Source of the DNA: CAZIPZ01 sp964541075
GTDB taxonomy: Bacteria; Acidobacteriota; Terriglobia; 20CM-2-55-15
DNA length: 39,384 nucleotides
Reading direction: 5' to 3'
Assembly: GCA_964541075.1 (NCBI GenBank)
Contig: CAZIPZ010000008.1
Span: 1 to 39,384 of the forward strand
Part shown: one piece after another, positions 32,344 through 39,384 of the stretch
Position numbering within the stretch: position 1 is the stretch's first letter
Layout: each line of letters opens with the position of its first letter
Position numbers and translations under genes: made by a program
The notes under the pieces: generated by a model
What the model saw: only the letters and a program-made list of their open reading frames with translations
Databases searched by the model: none
Told to the model about the DNA's origin: nothing

Positions 32344-33666
32344 CTACATTGCAACCTGAAGCCGTACGACTCCGATCCAGAAGACATGCCGTCCTGATAC
32401 GAGTTTGCTTTCAATCTCATCGACCCACTCGCGTTCGCCGTTGGCCTGAAGCTTCATAAAACGATTGAGCGGCCAGGTTGCTCCGAATGTCCAAGTCCGA
32501 ATACTGTCCGGAATGACGTTTGCGGCGCGTGGACTCCCCGAGGGTATCCCCACCCTAGACGCGCTGTAGAAACTCAAAACATCCAGGCGTACAGCCAACT
32601 CAACGGCGTCGAATCCGCGAACGTCCCACAATCGATGGGCGGCGGCCTTTTGAGATGTTGAGGCGCTGAGCGGATTCCAGATCAGCGCGACGTACCAGCC
32701 GCTGGAGATCAAGTCTGGCAGATCCTCCTCTCGAATGCCTTGCCCTTTTCTTTGCTGAGTGACTCGAAGGTATTCTCCTCGTACTCGAAGCGGGCTGGGC
32801 GTCCACTCCAGTTCAACGCCTGTTCTCCGCCGGTTACCGCTCACGAATGCATGCTCAAAAAACGTGAAGTTCGACATTGTCTCGCCCTGAATGCCGTTGG
32901 CGCCTTCAAACACTTCGCCTGACGTTACGGCGGCGCCCACGTGGAGGCGCTGTATCGTACGGGAAAGAGACGTGAAGGACCTGAGAGGCGTTCCGGTTAA
33001 TCTCACCGCGTAGGTTCTGCCCGCCGTGGGGTTTCCTTGCTTGCTCGCGCGCTCGCCATCGTATCTGAAAATGCCAAAGTAATAGTTGAGCCGATCTCCC
33101 TGAAGCAGACGTCCATGCGCACCAATGCCGCTTTGCCGGCCTGGAGCAAGCGAGTTGGATGCATGTGATCTATAGACAAAATTTAGCTTGTCTGCGGACG
33201 TGTTCTGCTCCAGACCGAAGGGCATTTTGAATTTGCCGATCCGGATTCGAAACTTCCGAAAGCGGTCAAAGTCAACATAGACGTCTTTCCATGGCCTGCG
33301 CTCGACGACGTCGGCTAATGTCGAACGGACATCCCGTTCAACTTCGTAGCTGAAGTAGTCTGTAAACCGGCCCTTAAGTCCGAAGCGCGCCCGGTTCAAC
33401 ACGAAGGCGTCGGCGGTTTGGGGAGGGTGTGCCACTTGAGGGGCAAAGCGGCGGAAATCGAAATGCCACTTTGCTCTCACGTCCACCCGTAGGATTTCGC
33501 CGACCTGCATTGAAGGGCGCTCTTTGAAAGAGAACATGAACCTCCGCCCGCTACCCTGGACTAGCTGGTCTTCGTCCGGGGCTTGGTCAGGTGACTCATC
33601 GGTTGTGTTTTGGGAGAATAGGAGCGATGGAAGGAGCAGTATCGTTAACAGGAATAGAGCTCTCAT
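32344..33666 (-). CDS. OprO/OprP-family porin
   Basis: This 440-residue outer-membrane protein has a signal peptide (about 3-19, cut near LFSQ) and the phosphate-selective porin O/P family pattern (FRRFAPQ, then ARFGLKGRFTDYFSYEVERDV, FRIRIGKFKMPFGLEQ, and a C-terminal barrel). In Pseudomonas these porins pass phosphate and polyphosphate, but in other groups they have other ligands. The ATG at 33666 is preferred; a GTG directly before it is the alternative, since AGAAAGG sits close to both. It is the first gene of an operon with the CotH kinase and the phosphoesterase. No clear promoter was seen upstream. Confidence 0.85.
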   Translation of the reverse strand: MRALFLLTILLLPSLLFSQNTTDESPDQAPDEDQLVQGSGRRFMFSFKERPSMQVGEILRVDVRAKWHFDFRRFAPQVAHPPQTADAFVLNRARFGLKGRFTDYFSYEVERDVRSTLADVVERRPWKDVYVDFDRFRKFRIRIGKFKMPFGLEQNTSADKLNFVYRSHASNSLAPGRQSGIGAHGRLLQGDRLNYYFGIFRYDGERASKQGNPTAGRTYAVRLTGTPLRSFTSLSRTIQRLHVGAAVTSGEVFEGANGIQGETMSNFTFFEHAFVSGNRRRTGVELEWTPSPLRVRGEYLRVTQQRKGQGIREEDLPDLISSGWYVALIWNPLSASTSQKAAAHRLWDVRGFDAVELAVRLDVLSFYSASRVGIPSGSPRAANVIPDSIRTWTFGATWPLNRFMKLQANGEREWVDEIESKLVSGRHVFWIGVVRLQVAM

Positions 33667-33926
33667 CACCCTTTCTCGAGCGCCATCGTTGAGAGACGCT
33701 TATTTCATTTAGCAAGTCTTCGGCCAAATCTTGGATATTGGAGGAGAAGAGCCGTCAACCCCTGGGCTCTGACAGTCGGTTGGCAGTTGTGAAGCACCCG
33801 GATGAGAACTAAAGTGTCAGGGCAGTGGCCAGCTGACGGCGCGTGGAAGAATCTCTCCTTTGCCGTCGCTTGCTAAGGAATGTGCTGGCGATTTTTCGAT
33901 ATGCTGCTTTCAGTTTCGGAGGTTCG

Positions 33927-34589
33927 ATGTTGAAGAAACGAATGTCGACGGGTTTGTTGTTTGTAACGGCCGCCCTCCTTTTGGTTGCTTGCGCCGCAAA
34001 GGACGAAACTCAAACAGGCGCAGCTTCGCAGTCGCAGGAAGGGGGCGCTCCGGCGGTCTATCAGGCGCAGTTTTCGACGAGCAAAGGTGATTTCGTCATT
34101 GAGGTGCATCGGGACTGGTCGCCGAACGGCGCAGATCGCTTCTACAGTCTTGTAAAGGATCGTTTCTACGACAACGTGCGATTCTTCCGAGTCATCCGTT
34201 CTCCTCGTCCTTTTATGGCGCAATTTGGGATCAGCGGTAGTCCATCGGTTTCCGCAAAGTGGAGAGATGCCAATATCCCGGACGATCCCGTCAAGGAGCA
34301 CAACACGCGAGGCATGGTCAGCTTTGCCACGGCAGGCCCGAACACGCGCACGACGCAGGTGTTCATCAATTACGACGACAATTCGCGCCTCGATGCGAGC
34401 GGTTTTTCGCCGTTTGGTAAAGTGATTTCCGGAATGGACGTCGTGGATTCACTCTATTCGGCGTACGGTGAGGGCGCCCCACAGGGGAACGGCCCCGATC
34501 AGCAGCGCATTGAAATGGAGGGCGAGGACTACCTCTCGAAAGAGTTTCCAAATCTGGATTACGTCAAGATTGCCCGAATCGTGGAATAG
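33927..34589 (+). CDS. Cyclophilin-type peptidylprolyl isomerase, lipoprotein
   Basis: This 220-residue protein has a lipobox ending in C22 (LLVAC), a short linker and a cyclophilin domain (about 45-215). The conserved FFRVI with the catalytic Arg, FMAQFG and TTQVFINYDDN are present, so it should isomerise prolyl bonds in the periplasm, anchored to a membrane. GGAGG lies 5 bases before the chosen ATG; a longer frame from 33843 would place the lipobox too far inside. The next gene follows after 15 bases, so the two form an operon. Confidence 0.9.
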   Translation: MLKKRMSTGLLFVTAALLLVACAAKDETQTGAASQSQEGGAPAVYQAQFSTSKGDFVIEVHRDWSPNGADRFYSLVKDRFYDNVRFFRVIRSPRPFMAQFGISGSPSVSAKWRDANIPDDPVKEHNTRGMVSFATAGPNTRTTQVFINYDDNSRLDASGFSPFGKVISGMDVVDSLYSAYGEGAPQGNGPDQQRIEMEGEDYLSKEFPNLDYVKIARIVE

Positions 34590-34604
34590 TGAGGAGGCAG
34601 GACG

Positions 34605-35243
34605 ATGAGAGTCGGAATCATAGGGTCGGGTGATGTTGCAAAAGCTTTAGCGAACGGATTCCTGAAATATAAGGACGAAGTGATGCTCGGCACAAGATCG
34701 CCCGAGAAGCTGAGTGTATGGTTAGAGCGAAACTCCCAAGCGCGTACTGGGAGTTTCGCTGAAGCAGCCGCATTCGGTCAGATCATTGTTCTTGCAGTGA
34801 AGGGCGGAGCGGCCGTAGAAGCGCTTCACGGGGCCGGTCCGGACAATCTGACGGGAAAAACTGTTATCGATGCGACCAACCCCATTGCGAATGCCGCGCC
34901 CGAAAATGGCGTATTGAAGTTCTTCACGACATTGGACCGATCACTGATGGAAATCCTTCAACAAGAATTCCCTGGTGCGCGTTTTGTGAAAGCCTTCAAC
35001 TCGGTCGGCAATGCGTGCATGGTGAATCCTCAATTCAGGGAAGGCAAGCCGACAATGTTCATCTGTGGCGACGATGAAGGCGCCAAGAAGGACGTGACCC
35101 AAATCCTTGACCAATTTGGCTGGGAAACCGCAGATATGGGAAAGTCGCAAGCCGCCCGTGCGATTGAACCCCTCTGCATTCTGTGGTGCATTCCTGGATT
35201 TCTCAGAAATGACTGGGTGCATGCCTTCAAGTTGCTGCGCTGA
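34605..35243 (+). CDS. NADPH-dependent F420 reductase-like protein
   Basis: This 212-residue protein has a Rossmann fold at its N-terminus (VGIIGSGDVAKALANGF) and belongs to the F420H2:NADP oxidoreductase-like family, which transfers hydride between NADP and a partner cofactor. The conserved DATNPI and VKAFNSVG segments are present. Whether it binds F420 cannot be told from this sequence; many members in non-F420 bacteria have other partners. GAGGAGG lies about 8 bases before the ATG. It follows the cyclophilin gene after 15 bases, a pairing with no obvious functional link. Confidence 0.85.
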   Translation: MRVGIIGSGDVAKALANGFLKYKDEVMLGTRSPEKLSVWLERNSQARTGSFAEAAAFGQIIVLAVKGGAAVEALHGAGPDNLTGKTVIDATNPIANAAPENGVLKFFTTLDRSLMEILQQEFPGARFVKAFNSVGNACMVNPQFREGKPTMFICGDDEGAKKDVTQILDQFGWETADMGKSQAARAIEPLCILWCIPGFLRNDWVHAFKLLR

Positions 35244-35587
35244 CCAACACAATTAAAGCGATTCGGCGACAAGCCGCTCGTTTTGTCCCAATCTTTTGCT
35301 AATTGCATCTTGCTGCATAGCAGCAGTAGAATCCGCCCGTACGTCCTTATTAACAATTTTTAGCGAGATCGGCATGACGTCTGTGTCGTTCTTGGCCTCA
35401 TATCCGAAGGACCCGGCAATACGCGGATCCTTCCATCGCTGCCTGCATGATTACAAACATGTAAGGCAGGTAGCGGCGTGCGTTCGGCAAAAAGGAGTTT
35501 CAAGTGTTCCGTTTGTCGCGGCGCATTCCGGCTTCGAACTCTTGCCGGGTTTTGGTCGAGGCAATTCAAGTGAGGAGGGATGGATAC
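35244..35587 (+). other. Intergenic leader of the third receptor
   Basis: About 344 bases without a gene. It holds a promoter candidate at 35303-35332 and an imperfect hairpin at 35439-35469 (CTGCCT pairs with AGGCAG, inner CATG with CATG). If the promoter is right, the mRNA leader is about 250 bases, long enough for regulation. A longer upstream reading frame into this region is not supported. Confidence 0.5.
35303..35332 (+). promoter_or_regulatory. Promoter candidate of the third receptor
   Basis: TTGCAT (35303-35308), 18 bases, then TAGAAT (35327-35332) followed by CC. The -10 hexamer equals that of the related receptors. Confidence 0.4.
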
Positions 35588-38491
35588 ATGAAGATCGTAT
35601 TGCAGCGCATTGCAGTATCACTCTTGCTGCTAACGTTGGTTGTAACCGCGGCAACCGCTCAACAGGGATCAGGAGCAATCACAGGCCGTGTGACCGACAG
35701 CAGCGGCGCAGTCATTCCAGGCGTCACTGTCACATTGACCAGTCCCGCAGTCATGGGGACCCGCGAAGGAATTTCTGATGAGCGCGGAAGTTATCGATTT
35801 GACGGTCTGCCACTAGGAACTTACACCCTAAAATACGAACTCCCCGGTTTTGCAACCCTCATTCGCGAAGGGCTGCAGATCACGGCCGGATTCACGGCGA
35901 CGATTAATGTTTCCCTGGAAGTCGCCACTCAAGCTGAAACGGTGACCGTCACTGGACAGTCGCCAGTGGTGGATCTCCAGAGCGCCACCTTGGCAGTCAA
36001 CATTTCACCCACTATGCTGGCCGACCTTCCCACCGGGCGCGATATCATCGGCGTAATGGGAATGGCTCCGGGCATCATGATGAGCAAGTTCGATGTTGGT
36101 GGGAGTCAGGCTGGCACTTCCCTTGGCTTTAGGACCTATGGGACGGATGGTCAGAACTACGCTCTCGTGGACGGCGTCATCACCGAGAACAATCTCTATG
36201 GTGATTTCGGATCCGTTCAGGAAACGCAGGTCGTCGCAGCCAGCAAGAGCGCCGATATCAAGATCGCCGGCGCCTATGTGAATAACATCGTTAAAACAGG
36301 AAGCAATGACTTTCATGGGGGCGGGGAAGCATATTGGGAGTCGCCAAGGCTCCAGGGAGACAACCTGAACGATAGACTCCGAAGTTTTGGCCTAACGTCA
36401 ACCAATAGAGTCTCGCGATTCTATGATCTGAATGGCGACGTGGGCGGTCCGATTAAGAAGGACAGACTGTGGTGGTATGGGTCGATTCGCCGCAATTGGA
36501 TCGGTGTTTTTTCGCCAGGATTCAAGAAGGGTGAATGCAAGATCATCGAAGGATGCCGCGATGCGGCAATCGGAACCTACGTTAAAGACAATCCTTCACC
36601 TGACGACGAAGTCTTTTTCACTGACCTGCCTGTGCGAACACTCAAGTTGAGCTATCAGCTCAATCTCACGAACCAACTGGGTTACACGATGAGTTGGAGC
36701 GACAAGCACCAGCCCTACCGCGGCGGCTTCGGTCCGGATGCTTCTTATTTCAATGCGGACTCCGTTGCGAGGCAGGTTTATCCAAACTGGATATACAAAG
36801 GACAATGGACATCCGTCATCACCAGCCGAGTGACTTTGGACACGTCGTACGCGACGCACCGCGTTCACTGGCCCTTCCATGGACGCGTTAATGAATACAG
36901 CCGTCGCGATCTGGACACGCAAGCGGTTCGAGGCGGATTTTCAGGACAGGCGCCGGGCTTCCAATCGGGCAACACTGGAAACCAGACCGACGGCGTGCGG
37001 TGGCAATACAACATCGGGTTTACGGTCCTGACGGATCGCCTGATTACCGGCAGCCACAACTTCAAGATGGGCTTCTCCACCGACAATCAGCATCGGGCAT
37101 TTAAGCACGACGGAACGGTCGGGCAAATCATCCTTTACTATCGTGATGGATTCAGGACGCCGGCTTTTATTGAGACGTTGGACACTCCGTTTGACGACGA
37201 CAACGGTCTCAAGACGTGGGCGCCCTACATCAATGACGCATGGAACATCACCCGCAAGCTCACGCTGAACCTCGGCATGCGCTTCGACCATTCCACGCCG
37301 TACTATCCGGAGCAAAGGAAAGACGGCACGGGCCCATACCAGGCAAAACAGGTCGTGGCCGCCAGAGATATCGTTGATTTCCATGCCCTCGTGCCACGCA
37401 TTTCATTTGTCTATGACGTGTTTGGAAACGGCAAGACTGCTGTCAAAGGGAGTTTTAGCCGCTACGTCATCGATGAGAATCGCTCGGTCGCGACCAATGT
37501 GAATCCCACAGCACGCACCCAAACACGTTACGTATGGGATTCCACCGGGCCGGCTCTGAATTGCTATCTGACCAGGTGCGCTTTCGATCCGACCGGCAGA
37601 TCGCCTGTAAACGTAACCGGCGGACGCGAACGCGACATCGATCCGAACCTGAAATATCCGATGGTGACGGAATACACCGCTGGACTCGAGCAGGAATTGA
37701 TCACAGACCTTTCGCTTCGCCTGGCTGTAGTGCGAAAGTTTGAATTCGATCGGTTCCAGCTCAACAACGATGCAATTCCGTTCTCCGCCTATGACATTCC
37801 GGTGAATGGCGTCGATCCGGGCAAGGATGGAGTCGTGGGCACTTCCGATGACCGAAACATCCAACTGTGGAGCTTGCAGCCGGCATTTGTCGGCAAGCGT
37901 AAGGATACCTTGAGGAACATGCCAGCTCTTGACCATGCCAACACAACATTGGAAGCGACCGTGGTCAAGCGGTTTTCCAATAAGTGGCAATTGCTCGCTG
38001 GTTGGGATTATCTGTTCCGGAAAGTGTGGACCACTGCAGACGTTGCAACGGACTTGAACGGAATTCCAGAAAATCCGAACACGCTCAAGTACAACGCAGG
38101 CCAGCACTTCGGCACATGGCACGTAAAAACCATGGCGACGTACCAGGCTCCTTACGGCCTGAAAACATCGGTGGTTTGGCGCGCGGCCAAGGGTGAAGCG
38201 CATGGTCGTCGTTGGAACAGCCCGCGGCTGAATCAGGGTGTTGTCAACTTGACCATCGAACCGATTGGCACGTACTTCATGGACAACGTCAAATTGCTTG
38301 ATTTCCGCGTTGAGAAGAGCTTCACCGTTTCTGAGCGCTGGGGCAAGATCGCGGCAATGTTTGACTGGTTCAACGTGCTGAATTCTTCCGCAGTGACTGG
38401 AGTGACAGATCTGACCGGCCTTTCGTTCCAGCGGCCAACACGCACGATCGAGCCGCGCATCGCACGCCTCGGTCTGAAGTACACGTTCTAG
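35588..38491 (+). CDS. Oar-type TonB-dependent receptor, paralogue B
   Basis: This 967-residue outer-membrane protein is a close relative of the receptor at 23513: signal peptide (cut near ATA), carboxypeptidase-regulatory-like domain (about 27-110), plug and barrel ending in LKYTF. The Cys pair C317 and C323 corresponds to that of the paralogue, and an added segment carries a second pair, C659 and C664, missing in the paralogue. A D-rich motif (DGVVGTSDD) is conserved. The start has GGAGG 9 bases before the ATG. It is followed after 215 bases by another receptor of the same type, so it belongs to a tandem pair. Ligand unknown. Confidence 0.93.
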   Translation: MKIVLQRIAVSLLLLTLVVTAATAQQGSGAITGRVTDSSGAVIPGVTVTLTSPAVMGTREGISDERGSYRFDGLPLGTYTLKYELPGFATLIREGLQITAGFTATINVSLEVATQAETVTVTGQSPVVDLQSATLAVNISPTMLADLPTGRDIIGVMGMAPGIMMSKFDVGGSQAGTSLGFRTYGTDGQNYALVDGVITENNLYGDFGSVQETQVVAASKSADIKIAGAYVNNIVKTGSNDFHGGGEAYWESPRLQGDNLNDRLRSFGLTSTNRVSRFYDLNGDVGGPIKKDRLWWYGSIRRNWIGVFSPGFKKGECKIIEGCRDAAIGTYVKDNPSPDDEVFFTDLPVRTLKLSYQLNLTNQLGYTMSWSDKHQPYRGGFGPDASYFNADSVARQVYPNWIYKGQWTSVITSRVTLDTSYATHRVHWPFHGRVNEYSRRDLDTQAVRGGFSGQAPGFQSGNTGNQTDGVRWQYNIGFTVLTDRLITGSHNFKMGFSTDNQHRAFKHDGTVGQIILYYRDGFRTPAFIETLDTPFDDDNGLKTWAPYINDAWNITRKLTLNLGMRFDHSTPYYPEQRKDGTGPYQAKQVVAARDIVDFHALVPRISFVYDVFGNGKTAVKGSFSRYVIDENRSVATNVNPTARTQTRYVWDSTGPALNCYLTRCAFDPTGRSPVNVTGGRERDIDPNLKYPMVTEYTAGLEQELITDLSLRLAVVRKFEFDRFQLNNDAIPFSAYDIPVNGVDPGKDGVVGTSDDRNIQLWSLQPAFVGKRKDTLRNMPALDHANTTLEATVVKRFSNKWQLLAGWDYLFRKVWTTADVATDLNGIPENPNTLKYNAGQHFGTWHVKTMATYQAPYGLKTSVVWRAAKGEAHGRRWNSPRLNQGVVNLTIEPIGTYFMDNVKLLDFRVEKSFTVSERWGKIAAMFDWFNVLNSSAVTGVTDLTGLSFQRPTRTIEPRIARLGLKYTF

Positions 38492-38500
38492 TTCTGAATG

Positions 38501-38538
38501 GCGCACCGGAGTCGCCTTCCTTCGCGATTCCGGTGTGC
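38501..38538 (+). terminator. Terminator-like hairpin
   Basis: A 15-bp stem with two G-T pairs (38501-38515 with 38524-38538, loop of 8 bases) lies 9 bases after the stop. A T tract is lacking. Confidence 0.6.
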
Positions 38539-38572
38539 AACTCCAGCCTGTTTTATCTTCATCCTTTCCTTT

Positions 38573-38601
38573 TTGATTACTGGCTCCACTTCAAATAGAA
38601 T
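38573..38601 (+). promoter_or_regulatory. Promoter candidate of the fourth receptor
   Basis: TTGATT (38573-38578), 17 bases, then TAGAAT (38596-38601) followed by CC, 105 bases before the start codon. Spacing is ideal and the -10 is shared with the related receptors. Confidence 0.5.
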
Positions 38602-38706
38602 CCGGTCAATATTCAGACAACCATAAGAGGACGCACTCACGGCGCTGGAGTTTCGTTTCGTGAACCTTCGCGCCATGAAGGACACCGCATTTCTCGGGGA
38701 GGGAAG

Positions 38707-39384
38707 ATGCAAAAAATAAGAATTTTCGTGTTTGCGATTTGGCTGTCCACATCTTTTGCGGCTGGCGCAAACGCCCAACAGGGCACTGGCGTCATCAACG
38801 CTCGTGTATCGGACACCTCAGGAGCGGTTATTCCAGGTGTTACGGTGACGCTGAGCAGTCCTGCTGTAATGGGGACGCGCGAGGCGATAACAGAGGAGCG
38901 GGGCGCGTACCGGTTCGACGGATTGCCCGCCGGCGCCTTTACCGTGAAGTTTGAGCTCCCGGGATTTGCGACCCTTATTCGCGAAGGGATTCAAATCAGC
39001 GCCGGGTTCACAGCTCAAATCAACGTGTCTATGGAAGTCGCAACGCAGGCTGAAACCATAACGGTGGCAGGGCAATCGCCCGTTGTGGACTTGCAAAGNN
39101 NNNNNNNNTACCCTTGCTGTGAATCTTTCGCCAACAATGCTTACGAACCTGCCCACCGCCCGCGACATCATGGGAGTAATGGGAATGGCCCCGGGAATTA
39201 TGATGCAGAAATTCGATGTGGGCGGCAGTCAGGCAGGCACAGGTCTTGGCTACCGGACGTATGGAACCGACGGTCAGAATTATGCGATGGTCGATGGCGT
39301 GATCACTGAAAACAGTCTTTATGGCGATTTCGGGTCGGTTCAAGAGACGCAGGTCATCGCAGCCAGCAAAGGCGCAGACATCAA
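38707..39384 (+). CDS. Oar-type TonB-dependent receptor, paralogue C (partial)
   Basis: The N-terminal 226 codons or so of a third close paralogue. It has a signal peptide (cut near ANA), the carboxypeptidase-regulatory-like domain with GAVIPGVTVTLSSPAVMG, and part of the plug (FDVGGSQAGTGLGYRTYG). The gene runs off the window. The 10-base gap at 39099-39108 changes the frame: after the gap the family sequence (TLAVNLSPTMLTNLP) reads one base off. Alignment to the paralogues calls for about 3 missing bases there, so the gene is probably intact. GGGAGGGAAG precedes the ATG. It lies in tandem behind paralogue B. Confidence 0.9.
39099..39108. other. Assembly gap inside receptor paralogue C
   Basis: Ten N bases that break the frame. 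The paralogues have S-A-T at this place, so a gap of 3 bases (or a multiple) would restore it; the run is likely a fixed-size placeholder. Confidence 0.75.

Noticed and set aside
38707..39108. Frameshifted receptor pseudogene
   Set aside because: The frame change coincides with the N run, and the sequence after it is intact in another frame, so an assembly placeholder explains it better.

Overview
The window looks like a chromosomal piece of an Acidobacteriota-type bacterium from a draft or metagenome assembly. The evidence is four large Oar-type TonB-dependent receptors with an N-terminal carboxypeptidase-regulatory-like domain, a divergent pair of DUF5916 outer-membrane proteins, a DUF1549/DUF1553 protein, and a phosphoesterase with a C-terminal domain resembling the Solibacter-type TIGR03437 domain. 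Three N runs (21284-21297, 27170-27179, 39099-39108) mark assembly joins. I see no rRNA, tRNA, CRISPR array, insertion sequence or phage gene. The phylum call is inference from gene content.

Layout. 1-7.6 kb: Tat-exported sulfite-oxidase-type enzyme (-), a small KOW-like protein (+), a BON protein (-), the helicase HrpB (+), an M23 endopeptidase (-) and a double-BON secreted protein (-). 7.8-15.6 kb: a lipoprotein amidase (+), two divergent DUF5916 proteins, a VOC protein and aspartate 1-decarboxylase PanD. 15.8-21.2 kb: a DUF1549/DUF1553 protein and the first Oar-type receptor. 21.5-23.3 kb: three small proteins (one CsbD-like) and a KdgT-type permease (-). 23.5-29.5 kb: the second receptor, a secreted metallo-beta-lactamase-fold protein and an MsbA-like ABC exporter. 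29.6-33.7 kb: a tight three-gene minus-strand operon encoding an OprO/OprP-like porin, a CotH-family kinase and a purple-acid-phosphatase-like phosphoesterase. 33.9-35.2 kb: a lipoprotein cyclophilin and an F420/NADP-oxidoreductase-like protein in one operon. 35.6 kb to the end: two tandem receptors closely related to the second one; the last runs off the window.

How the genes fit together. Most products are envelope or exported proteins: receptors for import of macromolecule-derived substrates, beta-barrel proteins, and periplasmic hydrolases. Three receptors (23.5, 35.6 and 38.7 kb) are paralogues with nearly the same N-terminal domain, and each is preceded by the hexamer TAGAAT at a plausible -10 position. 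The most system-like unit is the porin-CotH-phosphoesterase operon, whose parts suggest phosphate-ester uptake, protein or glycan phosphorylation, and dephosphorylation at the cell surface; this functional link is inference. Two of the three N runs appear to be fixed-size placeholders inside intact genes rather than real lesions.
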